Notes: generated by a model from the sequence alone, not told the origin. A DNA stretch of 64,000 bases from Parasutterella muris (GCF_009767915.1 NZ_WSRP01000014.1:1-64000); one strand, 5' to 3'; shown: positions 18,232 to 30,689, counted from the first letter of the stretch. Translations and numbers: made by a program.

Positions 18232-18909
18232 TTAGGTCCCGGGAATCATTTTTTTAACTTTCTTTTTCTCCGGCTTTACCAGAACTTTTTCTTTGTACTC
18301 GCAAAGATCATTGATGCAGCATTTCCAGCACTCCGGGCTTCTTGCCTTGCAGATGTAGCGGCCGAGAAGAATAAACCAGTGGTGCGCGTCGACGCGGTAC
18401 GGCAGCGGGGTGTAGCGCTCCATTTTTTTCTGAATTTCTTCCGGTGTTTTTCCCTTTGCGTAACCGGTGCGGTTGGCGACTCGAAAAACGTGCGTGTCCA
18501 CGGCGATGAGCGGATGATTGAATGCGACGTTCATCACGACACTGGCGGTTTTGCGGCCCACACCCGGCAGAGCGACCAAGGCTTCGAAGTCTTCCGGCAC
18601 CCGGCTGTCGTATTTGTCGATCAGTTCCTGACACAGCTGCATGACGTTTTTGGTTTTGCTGCGGAAAAGTCCGATGTGACGGACGATTTCCAGAAAATTA
18701 TCCGCGCCGAGTTCAAGAATTTTTTCCGGTGTGTTGGCAAGCGGAAACAGTACTCGGGTTGCTTCGTTGACGCTTTTATCGGTTGCCTGCGCGGAAAGAA
18801 CAACCGCGATCAGCAGTTCAAAGGGAGACGAGTACTCGAGTTCGCTTTTCGGGTTTGGGTTGTCAGCCTGCAGGCGCTGCAGGATTTCCAGTCTTTTTTG
18901 CGGGTTCAT
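18232..18909 (-). CDS. nth: Endonuclease III (DNA glycosylase/AP lyase)
   Basis: 225 residues. Removes oxidised pyrimidines from DNA and cleaves at the abasic site. The helix-hairpin-helix LPGVGRKTASVV carries the catalytic lysine, the catalytic aspartate is in AVDTHVFRV, and the [4Fe-4S] cluster motif C-x6-C-x2-C-x5-C (CKARSPECWKCCINDLC) is intact near the C-terminus. A lysine-rich tail of about 15 residues follows. The start overlaps the rnfB-like gene by four bases (18906-18909), so it is the last gene of the fdxA operon and is translationally coupled. Confidence 0.96.
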   Translation of the reverse strand: MNPQKRLEILQRLQADNPNPKSELEYSSPFELLIAVVLSAQATDKSVNEATRVLFPLANTPEKILELGADNFLEIVRHIGLFRSKTKNVMQLCQELIDKYDSRVPEDFEALVALPGVGRKTASVVMNVAFNHPLIAVDTHVFRVANRTGYAKGKTPEEIQKKMERYTPLPYRVDAHHWFILLGRYICKARSPECWKCCINDLCEYKEKVLVKPEKKKVKKMIPGT

Positions 18910-19472
18910 TTGTTTCGTTTGCGCTTGAGAAGAGCCGCCAGAAAATCCTTTTTATCTTTTTGGCTCTTTGAGTTGAGGCGTTCCTCTTCAAGGCGACTGC
19001 GTTCTTCCTTGCGCGCTTTGCCCCTGAGGTAGTTGCTACGGGAGCGCTGAGCAAGATCTTCCGTCCACGCTCTTGGAACCTCAATCATGCGGATACAGTC
19101 GACAGGGCAGGCGAGCTGACAGAGGCAGCAGCCGTTGCAGCGATCGGCGTCGACCATGTGCAGGTGCTTAGGCGCGCCGATAATCGCTTCGGTCGGGCAT
19201 GCGGCCACGCACAGCGTGCAGCCGATGCAGCGCTTGAGATCGATCTCGGCGATTTCGGGAGGAACGTGTCGGCCGCAGGTTTCGTCGAGCGGGAGTACTT
19301 CCCGGCCGAGCAATTGGGAGAGACGATAAATGACTGCGTCTCCGCCCGCAGGGCAGCGGTTGTGTTTTTCTCCGCCGGCGATCGCGCGGGCGTAATCGGC
19401 GCAGTCTTTATAGCCGCACTGACGGCATTGCGTCTGCGGCAGGATCGCTTCGATATCGACAGGATTAGTCAT
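18906..19472 (-). CDS. rnfB: RnfB/RsxB-like ferredoxin, soluble form
   Basis: 188 residues. An N-terminal four-cysteine cluster domain (CRQCGYKDCADYARAI with a later CP) is followed by two [4Fe-4S] ferredoxin motifs, CIGCTLCVAACP and CNGCCLCQLACP, and a highly basic C-terminal tail of about 45 residues. Compared with Rnf-complex RnfB the N-terminal membrane anchor is missing, and there are no rnfA, C, D, G or E genes beside it. It is therefore likely a free electron carrier. It overlaps fpr by eight bases and nth by four. The neighbourhood suggests it passes electrons between Fpr/FdxA and a client, perhaps the iron-sulfur cluster of Nth, but that is an inference. Confidence 0.85.
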   Translation of the reverse strand: MTNPVDIEAILPQTQCRQCGYKDCADYARAIAGGEKHNRCPAGGDAVIYRLSQLLGREVLPLDETCGRHVPPEIAEIDLKRCIGCTLCVAACPTEAIIGAPKHLHMVDADRCNGCCLCQLACPVDCIRMIEVPRAWTEDLAQRSRSNYLRGKARKEERSRLEEERLNSKSQKDKKDFLAALLKRKRNK

Positions 19473-20238
19473 TCCAGAGGTTTTCCGCGAGAAGGCTGCC
19501 GGGCTCGGTGCGACGGGGCGCTTTAAAGCCTTTGTCTTTCAGGATGGCTCGGGTTTCTTTGATCATATCGGGGTTGCCGCATAAAAGGACGCGGGCATTC
19601 TGAGGATCGAGTTTCAGCGCGGCGGCGTCTTCGAGCTCTCCGCCGACGATAAGTTTCGGGATGCGCTGAGAGAGGAACTGCGTTGCCTCACGCGTGACGA
19701 TCGGGATATAGATAAGCTCACGCTCGTTAGCGCCGGCCAAAGAAGAGTCGGTCCGGATTTTTTCAATTAGCTGAGTGTAGGCAAGGTCTTCGCTGCAGCG
19801 GACTGAGTGCACCAGTACAGTTTTACGCCACTTGAGCCAAGTGCTTTCCTCGCGAAGGATACTGAGAAAAGGCGCCAGACCAGTACCTGAACTCAGGCAC
19901 CACAGGCTTTCGCCCGCAGGCAGTCTCTCAGGGAGCATGCTCCCGAAGAGGTCGGGTTCAAGCCATACTGAGCTTCCCGCTTTAAGCGAAACAAGAAGCG
20001 GGGAGACAGTGCCGCCCTGAACTTCCACGATAAAGAATTCGAGGAAATTATCCTCGGGCAGAGAGACCATGGAATAAGCTCTGGCGCTGTATTGTCCGTC
20101 GGCTGTCGTTATGCCGAGGCGTACGAACTGACCGGGCTTAAATGTGAAGTCTCTCGGTTTTTCAAAGCGCAGGGACACAAGGCCCTTGCGCCATTCGCGT
20201 CTTTCCAGAAGGCGGATTTGGATGCGTTCTGCGCTCAC
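19465..20238 (-). CDS. fpr: Ferredoxin--NADP+ reductase
   Basis: 257 residues, the length of bacterial Fpr. An FAD-binding beta-barrel comes first ([19 protein letters not shown], then [10 protein letters not shown], the FAD-binding RxYS-type motif), followed by the NADP-binding part ([13 protein letters not shown] and LLCGNPDMI). It transfers electrons between NADPH and ferredoxin or flavodoxin. It overlaps fdxA by four bases upstream and the rnfB-like gene by eight bases downstream, which ties it to both ferredoxins in one operon. Confidence 0.93.
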   Translation of the reverse strand: MSAERIQIRLLERREWRKGLVSLRFEKPRDFTFKPGQFVRLGITTADGQYSARAYSMVSLPEDNFLEFFIVEVQGGTVSPLLVSLKAGSSVWLEPDLFGSMLPERLPAGESLWCLSSGTGLAPFLSILREESTWLKWRKTVLVHSVRCSEDLAYTQLIEKIRTDSSLAGANERELIYIPIVTREATQFLSQRIPKLIVGGELEDAAALKLDPQNARVLLCGNPDMIKETRAILKDKGFKAPRRTEPGSLLAENLWND

Positions 20239-20570
20239 TCGTCGAGTTCCTTCTTCAGGTACTGACGTTTATCGAGCACGTCTCTCCATTTTTCCGCTTC
20301 GTCGGTGTGCGGTTTCATACGAGTAATGGAAGGCCATACTCGGGCAAGTTCCGCGTTCAGGGCGATAAATTCCTGCTGATCTTCAGGAACATCCTCTTCA
20401 GCCATAATCGCGTTGGTCGGGCATTCCGGAATGCAGACCGCGCAGTCAATGCATTCATCCGGATCGATTACGAGGAAGTTCGGACCTTCGCGGAAGCAGT
20501 CAACCGGGCAGACGTCCACACAGTCGGTGTACTTGCAAAGGATGCAGGGTTCGGTCACAACATGTGCCAT
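20235..20570 (-). CDS. fdxA: 7Fe ferredoxin FdxA
   Basis: 111 residues. The N-terminus [27 protein letters not shown] and then [12 protein letters not shown] are those of the [3Fe-4S][4Fe-4S] ferredoxins of the FdxA type. The C-terminal 45 residues are helical and cluster-free as in the family. GGAG lies seven bases before ATG. First gene of the operon fdxA-fpr-rnfB-nth, divergent from pncB. Confidence 0.94.
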   Translation of the reverse strand: MAHVVTEPCILCKYTDCVDVCPVDCFREGPNFLVIDPDECIDCAVCIPECPTNAIMAEEDVPEDQQEFIALNAELARVWPSITRMKPHTDEAEKWRDVLDKRQYLKKELDE

Positions 20571-20754
20571 TCAGTAACTCCGTTTGTTCTTTGTTCATTA
20601 ATAGTCAAACCTGGTATTTTAAAACTTTTGAGGGCGTCAAAATCGGAGTATTTCCAATAGTAGGCAACATCTCTTCAGTCAATTAGAAAAAGCCAAGCCT
20701 CAGTGTCCTATACTCACTTTAGAAGATTTCAATTCACCTGATTGGAGTGACCTC

Positions 20755-21918
20755 GTGGTTATTGATTCACTGTTGGACACAGACTTATACAAATTCACCA
20801 TGATGCAGTGCGTGCTGCATCAGTTTCCTGCGGCTCAGGTTGAATATAAATTCAAATGCCGCAATGAAGGGACGGATCTGCAGGCCGTGATCGGTCCGAT
20901 CAACGAAGAGCTTGATCATTTATGCGCGCTTCATTTCCGCCGCGAAGAACTGGATTATCTGAGAAGTCTGAGGTTCATCAAAAGTGATTTTGTCGATTTC
21001 CTCGAACTCTTTCATTTGAAGCGCAGCGCGGTAAGCGTGACACGCGCCGAGGGCAGCGATACTGATATTGAGATCCGAGTACGAGGCCCGTGGCTGCACA
21101 CCATCATGTTTGAAATTCCGGTACTGGCGATTGTCTGCGAGTGCTACTACCGCAAATTCTATCCCGATACCGACTTCACGCTGGGTCGCGAGCGTCTTGC
21201 GCAGAAGATTGCGGATGTAAAAAAACATCCGGGTTTGGGCATTTCCGAGTACGGAACAAGACGGCGCTTTTCTAAAGAGTGGCAGAAAGAAGTGATCTGT
21301 ACGATGCGTGATCAGATGGGGCTGCAGTTTACCGGCACAAGCAATGTGTATTTCGCGATGACCGAGGGGCTCACGCCGCTTGGCACGATGGCGCATGAAT
21401 ATTTACAGGCCTGTCAGGCGCTCGGTCCTCGTCTGAGAGACTCTCAGAAGTACGCCTTTGAAATGTGGGCTAAGGAGTACCGGGGAGACTTGGGTATCGC
21501 ACTTTCCGATGTGTACGGCATTGACGCGTTCCTCTCGGATTTTGATATGTACTTCTGCAAGCTCTTTGACGGAGCGCGCCATGATTCGGGCGATCCTTAT
21601 CAGTGGGGCGAGCGAATTATTGAGCACTATAAGAAAAATCGCTGTGACCCGCGTACAAAGACCCTGATCTTTTCCGACATGCTGAATATTCCTAAAACGA
21701 TCAGTCTGTATGAACGCTTTAACGGAAGAATTCGGGTGGGTTTTGGTATTGGAACCAATCTTGTCAATGACGTCGGGGTGCCCGCGCTGCAGAATGTGCT
21801 GAAACTTGTGCGCTGCAATGATCAGCCGGTGGCGAAAGTTTCAGATTCGCCCGGAAAGAGCATGTGCGAAGACGAGTCGTATTTGAACTATCTGAAAAGC
21901 GTTTTCAACATGCGATAA
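20755..21918 (+). CDS. pncB: Nicotinate phosphoribosyltransferase
   Basis: 387 residues. Forms nicotinate mononucleotide from nicotinate and PRPP in the NAD salvage pathway. Landmarks are [13 protein letters not shown] at the N-terminus, EYGTRRRFS in the active site with the phosphorylated-histidine region, [16 protein letters not shown] and the [12 protein letters not shown] segment. The start is GTG 20755, with GGAG (20744-20747) seven bases before it. Divergent from fdxA over a 184-base intergenic region, in which I saw no riboswitch. Confidence 0.95.
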   Translation: MVIDSLLDTDLYKFTMMQCVLHQFPAAQVEYKFKCRNEGTDLQAVIGPINEELDHLCALHFRREELDYLRSLRFIKSDFVDFLELFHLKRSAVSVTRAEGSDTDIEIRVRGPWLHTIMFEIPVLAIVCECYYRKFYPDTDFTLGRERLAQKIADVKKHPGLGISEYGTRRRFSKEWQKEVICTMRDQMGLQFTGTSNVYFAMTEGLTPLGTMAHEYLQACQALGPRLRDSQKYAFEMWAKEYRGDLGIALSDVYGIDAFLSDFDMYFCKLFDGARHDSGDPYQWGERIIEHYKKNRCDPRTKTLIFSDMLNIPKTISLYERFNGRIRVGFGIGTNLVNDVGVPALQNVLKLVRCNDQPVAKVSDSPGKSMCEDESYLNYLKSVFNMR

Positions 21919-21983
21919 ATTAATGCCGCAGAGTAAAATTTGATAGACTTCGTGCTTATTTCTTGAATAAGAAGATTTTTTCT

Positions 21984-22026
21984 CCCGCGTTTGTGCGACA
22001 GACGCGGGGGTTGTCCTTTTTTATTC
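21984..22026 (+). terminator. Hairpin after pncB, possible terminator
   Basis: CCCGCGT (21984-21990) pairs with ACGCGGG (22002-22008) around an 11-base loop; a T6 tract comes about nine bases later, further than usual. It could instead be part of the leader of the following antiporter gene. Confidence 0.5.
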
Positions 22027-22112
22027 GATCGTTAAGCTCGACGGGACTTTTCAGTTGGCAAAAGCACGGACCGACTGATGGGATCGTGGGCAGCATTTTT
22101 TTAAGGAAAATA

Positions 22113-23531
22113 ATGATCAACAAATCGATAGGGGCTGTGCTCGCGGCTGCTCTGGGCGCGTTTTTGCCGATGACGGCGAATGCGGCGCTTCCGGGCAGTG
22201 AGCTTTCCCTTTGCTGGGCAATTCCTTTTGCGGGAATTCTTTTAAGTATCGCCCTCGGACCTTTGCTTTTTGCCCATTTCTGGCATAAGAACTACGGCAA
22301 GATCGCGCTTGGCTGGGCCATTCTTTCGGCGGTTCCGCTGTTTGTGTTTTACGGTTCCGACACCAGTATTCACGCATTAGCGCACGCACTGCTCGGCGAT
22401 TACGTTCCCTTTATTATCTTTGTGGGCTCGCTCTACATTGTTGCGGGCGGTATTCATCTGAAGGGATCTTTTGTCGGCAAACCGAAGCTCAACACAACAT
22501 TTCTTCTGACGGGCGCGGTTCTCGCAAACTTCATGGGCACAACCGGCGCCGCGATGCTTCTGATTCGTCCGCTGCTCTCTGCCAACCGCATGAGACGCTA
22601 TCAGATGCATACCTATATTTTCTTTATTTTCATTGTCGCCAATATTGCCGGTTCTCTGACTCCGCTCGGCGATCCTCCGCTTTTCTTAGGCTTCCTGAGA
22701 GGCGTCACATTCTTCTGGACCGCTCAGCACTTATGGGAAGTGACCGGACTTGCGGTCGGTATGCTCCTGGTTATTTACTTCCTGCTTGACAGCTACCTGT
22801 ACCGCAAAGAGCTCAAAGACAACGAAGAGCTGAAGAAGCCCGCCGGCAATATTCCGGTTGGTTTTGAAGGTGTTGTGAACTTTGTTCTTCTGGCTCTGAT
22901 TATCGGCGCGGTCCTTCTTTCCGGTTTCTGGAAGAGCGGTGTCGAGTATGAATTCCTCGGCAACCACTTCAAGCTTGAGTCTTTAGTACGTGACGGCATT
23001 TTTGTGCTCGCCGCGATTCTTTCTCTGGTTTTGACGAAGAAAGAATACAGAGACGCGAACCAGTTCTCATGGGAGCCGATTTTGGAAGTCGGCAAGCTCT
23101 TCTTCGGCATTTTCGTGACGATTGTGCCGGTGCTTGAGATGCTGAGAGCGGGTTCTTCCGGCGCGTTTGCTCCGGTTGTTGCTCTAGTTTCCGACGCGAA
23201 CGGACAGCCCATCAATGCGGCTTACTTCTGGCTCACCGGCATGCTTTCCAGCTTCCTTGATAACGCGCCGACCTATCTCGCGTTCTTCAATCTTGCCGGC
23301 AATGATCCGACTTTCCTGATGACCGGCGGAGCGCATACCCTGATGGCGATTTCCATGGGCGCGGTGTTTATGGGCGCGATGACCTACATCGGCAACGCTC
23401 CGAACTTCATGGTGGTCAGTATCGTTCAGAACCGGGGTGTCCGTATGCCGAGTTTCTTCGGCTTCATGGCCTGGTCCTACGGTATTTTGGTACCGATCTT
23501 CCTGGTGCTGACTTACATTTTCCTAATGTAA
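22113..23531 (+). CDS. nhaD: Sodium:proton antiporter, NhaD type (ion transporter superfamily)
   Basis: 472 residues, polytopic. A signal-peptide-like first segment ends in MTANAA, as in NhaD proteins, and is followed by about 12 membrane helices. The segments NFMGTTGAAMLLIRPLL, SLTPLGDPPLFLGFLRG and SSFLDNAPTYLAFF match NhaD antiporters, which export sodium in exchange for protons. The frame is open from 21963; I chose ATG 22113 because AAGGAA lies just before it and the signal segment then starts the protein. The neighbouring genes do not suggest another ion. Confidence 0.82.
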   Translation: MINKSIGAVLAAALGAFLPMTANAALPGSELSLCWAIPFAGILLSIALGPLLFAHFWHKNYGKIALGWAILSAVPLFVFYGSDTSIHALAHALLGDYVPFIIFVGSLYIVAGGIHLKGSFVGKPKLNTTFLLTGAVLANFMGTTGAAMLLIRPLLSANRMRRYQMHTYIFFIFIVANIAGSLTPLGDPPLFLGFLRGVTFFWTAQHLWEVTGLAVGMLLVIYFLLDSYLYRKELKDNEELKKPAGNIPVGFEGVVNFVLLALIIGAVLLSGFWKSGVEYEFLGNHFKLESLVRDGIFVLAAILSLVLTKKEYRDANQFSWEPILEVGKLFFGIFVTIVPVLEMLRAGSSGAFAPVVALVSDANGQPINAAYFWLTGMLSSFLDNAPTYLAFFNLAGNDPTFLMTGGAHTLMAISMGAVFMGAMTYIGNAPNFMVVSIVQNRGVRMPSFFGFMAWSYGILVPIFLVLTYIFLM

Positions 23532-23549
23532 TTTCCGCCTGAATCCCAA

Positions 23550-23584
23550 ACGGGTCTGATGCGCTTGTGTCAGACCTGTTTTTT
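23550..23584 (+). terminator. Intrinsic terminator of the NhaD-type gene
   Basis: A 10-bp stem, ACGGGTCTGA (23550-23559) with TCAGACCTGT (23570-23579, one G-T pair), followed by T6. Confidence 0.9.
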
Positions 23585-23686
23585 GCGTGCAAAACGGTGC
23601 GGCAAGTCACTGACGGCGCATTCGATTTGTTAAGATTCACGAAGATAAGTACTGCATATGCGGCACACTTCTGTTGACACGCGTTT

Positions 23687-24382
23687 ATGACATACAACCA
23701 TTATTATCAAGAGGATTCGGATGTCGGATTAAAGCTTGCTGCGCTTTTTCTGCAGCTGAGCCGCAATCCGTCGGCGCTCTCCAAAGCGGAGTGGGATTTT
23801 CTGAACATGATTCCGATCGGAACTCTGGTTCGGGAAGCTTCGATTTCCCGCAAAGAAGCGGTTCATGTCCTTAATCAGATTGACCGGCTAGAGGCTGACG
23901 TCAGCCGTATGGGTCGGTTTGAGCATTTGACAGACGCGTTTATGATGTGGATTGTGGGCGGAAGCTTTATTTTGGCGGCGGTTCTTCTGGCGGTTTTGTC
24001 GATCCCTGAATCGGTTGCGGGACGAGTTTCCATTCCGATCAGCATCGGCGTGGGCCTGTTTTTTATTTTCATTCCGCTGGTGAGCCGTAAGCGAGCGATG
24101 TCATACAAGATTGACTGTTTCAGAGAGACCATTATTAACATCTTAGGCACCGGTCTCATGAAACGAAGCGTGCTGACCACGGATGCGGTCATCCGTGAGC
24201 TTGACCGGCATGAGCCCGAAAAAACGCTTAAAAAAGTCATTGAGAAATTTTTAGCGGCAGAAGGGCGCCGGTATCCGAAATATGAAGAAAAGTGCCTGAT
24301 GGAACAGCTCCTTGACGGCTATCGACTGAAACTTAGCGATCTGTCGCTGCTGCAGGCGGTCGGGAACAGTGAACAGCCATGA
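23687..24382 (+). CDS. Membrane protein of unknown function, two membrane spans
   Basis: 231 residues that I do not recognise. Residues 1-80 look soluble and helical. Two hydrophobic helices lie at about 84-106 and 113-133, and a charged, helical C-terminal domain of about 95 residues follows. The stop overlaps the start of the zinc-exporter gene by four bases (24379-24382), so the two are coupled and may work together. The SD before ATG 23687 is poor. A TTGACA at 23674-23679 lies right before the start and would suit a promoter only for a shorter protein, so the start is uncertain. Confidence 0.65.
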   Translation: MTYNHYYQEDSDVGLKLAALFLQLSRNPSALSKAEWDFLNMIPIGTLVREASISRKEAVHVLNQIDRLEADVSRMGRFEHLTDAFMMWIVGGSFILAAVLLAVLSIPESVAGRVSIPISIGVGLFFIFIPLVSRKRAMSYKIDCFRETIINILGTGLMKRSVLTTDAVIRELDRHEPEKTLKKVIEKFLAAEGRRYPKYEEKCLMEQLLDGYRLKLSDLSLLQAVGNSEQP

Positions 24383-25296
24383 ATTTAGAGAGTCAGCTTA
24401 CCAAGCATTTTCACGGTGACAGCAGCTATACCCATCAGGGCGGCGGAACATCCAAGAAAGTGCTTATTGCCGCGGTGTGTTTAACGCTTGGCTATGCGCT
24501 GGTTGAAGCGGTCGGCGGTTTTTTATCCAATTCTCTAGCGCTTATTTCAGACGCCGGTCACATGGTAACGGATTCGGCTTCGCTGCTTTTTGCGCTGGCG
24601 GCGAATCTCCTGGCGGCTCGTCCGGCAACTGGAAAGTATTCATTCGGTCTGGCCAAGGTCGAAGTACTGGCCGCGCTCATCAATGCGATTGTGATGTTCG
24701 GGGTAGTCGGCTGGATTGTTTTTGAAGCGGTTGAGCGATTTACCGATCCGCAGAGCGTAAACGGCGCGAGTGTGTTTATCGTGGCGACGGTTGGTCTGAT
24801 TATCAACATTGTGGTCGCCAAGACACTTTCACACGATAAGGACAGTCTGAATACACGGGCGGCGCTTCTTCATGTGCTTGGAGATTTGCTCGGCTCGGTG
24901 GCTGCGATTATTGCGGGCGCTGTGATTTATTTCGGCGGTCCGACGGTTGTGGACCCGATTCTGTCGATATTTGTGAGTCTGCTGATTTTGAACTCTTCGT
25001 ATCACGTGCTTCGTGATTCCGTACATTTGCTTTTAGACGGTGTTCCCGAGGGGATTCCTTACGCGGAGGTCGGATCAGATCTTGAACGGATTCCGAATGT
25101 GTATGCCGTGCATGACCTGCACATTTGGGATATGACGCCCAATGAAATAGCGTTGTCGGCGCACGTGCTGATTGAGGATATGAACACTTGGGCGGAAGTA
25201 CTTGAGCAGTGCCGTCAAATGCTGGAAACGCGGTACGGTATTTCGCACATTACGCTTCAGCCGGAGCCTGCCTCTTCGAAGACTGAGACGCATTAA
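24379..25296 (+). CDS. Cation diffusion facilitator, zinc exporter type
   Basis: 305 residues with six membrane helices and a cytoplasmic C-terminal domain. The metal site residues are in helix 2 (SDAGHMVTD, an HxxxD motif) and helix 5 (HVLGD, also HxxxD); this His-Asp pair on each helix is typical of zinc-selective members such as ZitB/CzcD. It exports zinc (or a related divalent metal) from the cytoplasm in exchange for protons. The N-terminus has a few histidines (KHFHGDSSYTH). Start codon overlaps the upstream membrane-protein gene. Confidence 0.88.
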   Translation: MNLESQLTKHFHGDSSYTHQGGGTSKKVLIAAVCLTLGYALVEAVGGFLSNSLALISDAGHMVTDSASLLFALAANLLAARPATGKYSFGLAKVEVLAALINAIVMFGVVGWIVFEAVERFTDPQSVNGASVFIVATVGLIINIVVAKTLSHDKDSLNTRAALLHVLGDLLGSVAAIIAGAVIYFGGPTVVDPILSIFVSLLILNSSYHVLRDSVHLLLDGVPEGIPYAEVGSDLERIPNVYAVHDLHIWDMTPNEIALSAHVLIEDMNTWAEVLEQCRQMLETRYGISHITLQPEPASSKTETH

Positions 25297-25373
25297 AGCG
25301 CTGAGTAGCTCCGTGTTTGCCCTTTTTGTGTCCGCGTACATGTATCAAACCGTCAGAACGAACCTCGAGCGGG

Positions 25374-25401
25374 TTACAAATTAGGACACTAAAGTTATAA
25401 T
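25374..25401 (+). promoter_or_regulatory. Probable promoter of pyrG-kdsA-eno-ftsB
   Basis: TTACAA (25374-25379), a 16-base spacer and a perfect TATAAT (25396-25401), about 60 bases before pyrG. Confidence 0.55.
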
Positions 25402-25404
25402 TAG

Positions 25405-27111
<1,707 letters not shown>

Positions 27112-27114
27112 TTT

Positions 27115-27972
27115 ATGAAGCTTTGCGGTTTTGAAGTCGGTCTGAATCATCCGTTTATTTTGCTGGCTGGCCCCTGTGTCATCGAGAGCGAGCAGTTGGT
27201 TCTTGATATTGCCGGCAAGATGAAGGAAGTCACCGATAAACTTGGGATTCCCTATATTTTTAAGGCGAGCTATGACAAAGCGAACCGTTCCTCGGATCTG
27301 AGTTTCCGAGGTCCGGGCATGCAGAACGGTCTGCGTATTTTGGAAGAAGTTCGCCGTCAGATTGGAGTTCCCGTCGTCACAGACGTGCATACGGCCGAAG
27401 AAGTGCCTGAAGCAGCCGCTGTTGTGGATTTGCTTCAGACTCCGGCGTTTTTATGCCGACAGACTGACTTTATCGTCGCGTGTGCAAGAAGCGGCAAGCC
27501 CGTCAATATTAAGAAGGGTCAGTTTCTTGCGCCGCAGGATATGAAGCAGATTGTTCTGAAGGCGCGTCACGCTGCCAAAGAAGCCGGCCTGGATGAAGAC
27601 CGTTTTATGGTTTGCGAAAGAGGCGCGAGTTTTGGCTACGGCAATTTAGTCGCGGACATGCGCAGTCTGGTGATTATGCGTGAGTGCAATGCGCCGGTGA
27701 TTTTTGACGCGACGCATTCCGTGCAGCTTCCCGGCGGACAGGGAACTTCTTCGGGCGGCAAGCGCGAATTTGTTCCGCCGCTTGCGAGAGCGGCCGCCGC
27801 GGTCGGTGTTTCCGGTTTCTTTATGGAAACGCATCCGAATCCGTGCTGCGCCAAGAGCGACGGTCCGAACATGGTTCCGCTTGACAAGATGGAAGAGCTT
27901 CTGACCACGCTCAAGCAGATCGACACGCTGGTTAAGACCGGTGATCAGTTTTTAGAAAATCAATTACGTTAA
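27115..27972 (+). CDS. kdsA: 2-dehydro-3-deoxyphosphooctonate aldolase (KDO-8-phosphate synthase)
   Basis: 285 residues. Condenses phosphoenolpyruvate with arabinose 5-phosphate to make KDO-8-phosphate for lipopolysaccharide, so the cell is Gram-negative. Landmarks: [11 protein letters not shown] at the N-terminus, [34 protein letters not shown], and [11 protein letters not shown]. The asparagine of KANRSS marks the metal-independent type. It begins three bases after pyrG with its SD inside the end of pyrG, so it is coupled. Confidence 0.96.
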   Translation: MKLCGFEVGLNHPFILLAGPCVIESEQLVLDIAGKMKEVTDKLGIPYIFKASYDKANRSSDLSFRGPGMQNGLRILEEVRRQIGVPVVTDVHTAEEVPEAAAVVDLLQTPAFLCRQTDFIVACARSGKPVNIKKGQFLAPQDMKQIVLKARHAAKEAGLDEDRFMVCERGASFGYGNLVADMRSLVIMRECNAPVIFDATHSVQLPGGQGTSSGGKREFVPPLARAAAAVGVSGFFMETHPNPCCAKSDGPNMVPLDKMEELLTTLKQIDTLVKTGDQFLENQLR

Positions 27973-29283
<1,311 letters not shown>

Positions 29284-29288
29284 TATTT

Positions 29289-29594
29289 ATGTCACGCTAT
29301 AACCGCAAGGTCAATCTGACTGTTCCTCGTCTTCTCGCGATTCTGCTTCTCGGCTTAGTCGCCGCGATTCAGTATCCGCTTTGGAAAGGCAAGGGCAGTG
29401 TCGCGAATCTTGCGGAGTTGCGTGCCCAGGTTGATGAGCAGAAGCGCATCAACAAAGCGCTCGAAGAAGAGCTTGATCGACTCTCCGCGGAGGCCGAGAG
29501 CCTTCGCGGCGGCGAGCAGGCGATGGAGAGCCGGGCGCGCAGCAGGCTGAACATGATTAAGGAAAACGAAGTGCTGATTCGGTTAAAACCATAG
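29289..29594 (+). CDS. ftsB: Cell division protein FtsB
   Basis: 101 residues. A short cytoplasmic N-terminus, one membrane helix at about 12-28 and a periplasmic coiled coil (heptads in residues 38-75), ending with ARSRLNMIKENEVLIRL, which matches the conserved end of FtsB. FtsB forms a complex with FtsL and FtsQ in the divisome. Five bases after eno, the usual place for this gene in proteobacteria. Confidence 0.92.
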   Translation: MSRYNRKVNLTVPRLLAILLLGLVAAIQYPLWKGKGSVANLAELRAQVDEQKRINKALEEELDRLSAEAESLRGGEQAMESRARSRLNMIKENEVLIRLKP

Positions 29595-29617
29595 CAGTGC
29601 TTTAATGACTCAGCGAG

Positions 29618-29649
29618 ACGGACTGCCTTTGACGACAGTCCGTTTTTTT
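29618..29649 (+). terminator. Intrinsic terminator of the pyrG-kdsA-eno-ftsB operon
   Basis: ACGGACTG (29618-29625) pairs with CAGTCCGT (29636-29643) around a 10-base loop, followed by T7. Confidence 0.9.
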
Positions 29650-29726
29650 GTGTACTCAGATTAGCCGATTCGGGATCGAACGGACTCTGAGATTCAATAT
29701 GCTTGAAGCAACTCGGAGGACAGATT

Positions 29727-30629
29727 TTGATTCAGCCGCTTACGATTGCAGATTACGCCCGCAGGCATAAACTTTGGGCGTGTTTCTGCGCTTTATTTTT
29801 TCTGATTGTTTTCTTTAGCTGCGCGAGAGCTGTCTATGACATTCTCGTTCTCAACGAGAAAGCGCCGCTCTATGCTTTAGGCGCGGGCATGGTCGGGTTT
29901 GCCGCCACCGCTGCGGGCTCGATTCCCGGGCTCTTCATGAACAAGCTTTCGGATCGAACTGAGGATCTGATGTTAGGAAGCGCGGCCGGAATGATGATCG
30001 CGGCAGCCTTCTTCTCTCTTTTGATGCCGGCGCTGGAAGCGAGCGATAAGCTTTTTGCCAATGAATGGCTTTCAATGGCGTGGGTCATATTCGGCATATT
30101 TCTCGGCATTGTGTTTTTGCTGGGCATCAACGCCATTACGCCGCATGAGCATTTTGAGAGCGGCGCGGAAGGGCCGGAAATCCAGGTTCGCGACGGGATT
30201 TGGCTGTTTGTGCTTGCAATTATTATTCACAACGTTCCTGAAGGCATGGCGATGGGTATTTCATTTGCCGCAGAAGATATGCAGATTGGCGTTCCGCTGA
30301 CCGCGGCGATCGCTCTGCAGGATCTGCCTGAGGGGCTAGCGGTTGTTCTTGCGCTCTGTACAACGAACATTTCACGTGTGAAAGCTGTCATGATCGGCGT
30401 GCTCTCCGGGCTCATGGAGCCGATTGGCGCCTTATTCGGAGTCAGTCTTACCGCGCAGCTCGGCTATGCCTACCCGCTCGGTTTAGCGCTGTCAGCGGGT
30501 GCGATGTTCTTTGTGGTCTTCCACGAAGTGATTCCGGAGACTCATCGCAGAGGCCATCAGACCGCCGCGACGCTGGGTCTGATGTTTGGTTTTTGTCTGC
30601 TGATGGTATTGGATCGAGGGCTCGGTTAA
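29727..30629 (+). CDS. ZIP family metal transporter (TTG start)
   Basis: 300 residues with about eight membrane helices. The metal-binding helices are recognisable: HNVPEGMAMGISF (helix 4), LQDLPEGLAVVLAL (helix 5) and FHEVIPETHR, as in ZIP carriers of the GufA/ZupT kind that import zinc or other divalent metals. The best start is TTG 29727: GGAGGA (29715-29720) lies exactly six bases before it. The in-frame TTG at 29703 is upstream of that SD and has none of its own. A weak start codon may keep expression low. Confidence 0.85.
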   Translation: MIQPLTIADYARRHKLWACFCALFFLIVFFSCARAVYDILVLNEKAPLYALGAGMVGFAATAAGSIPGLFMNKLSDRTEDLMLGSAAGMMIAAAFFSLLMPALEASDKLFANEWLSMAWVIFGIFLGIVFLLGINAITPHEHFESGAEGPEIQVRDGIWLFVLAIIIHNVPEGMAMGISFAAEDMQIGVPLTAAIALQDLPEGLAVVLALCTTNISRVKAVMIGVLSGLMEPIGALFGVSLTAQLGYAYPLGLALSAGAMFFVVFHEVIPETHRRGHQTAATLGLMFGFCLLMVLDRGLG

Positions 30630-30689
30630 ATATTTCGTGACGGTAAGTCGCTAGAATGTAGGAATTGCTCAATCCTTGGATTTATCGTC

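Noticed and set aside
21919-22112. Possible riboswitch between pncB and the NhaD-type gene
   Set aside because: Only one hairpin is visible and I could not match the conserved bases of any riboswitch I know, including sodium or NAD-related ones. I list it as a possible terminator.
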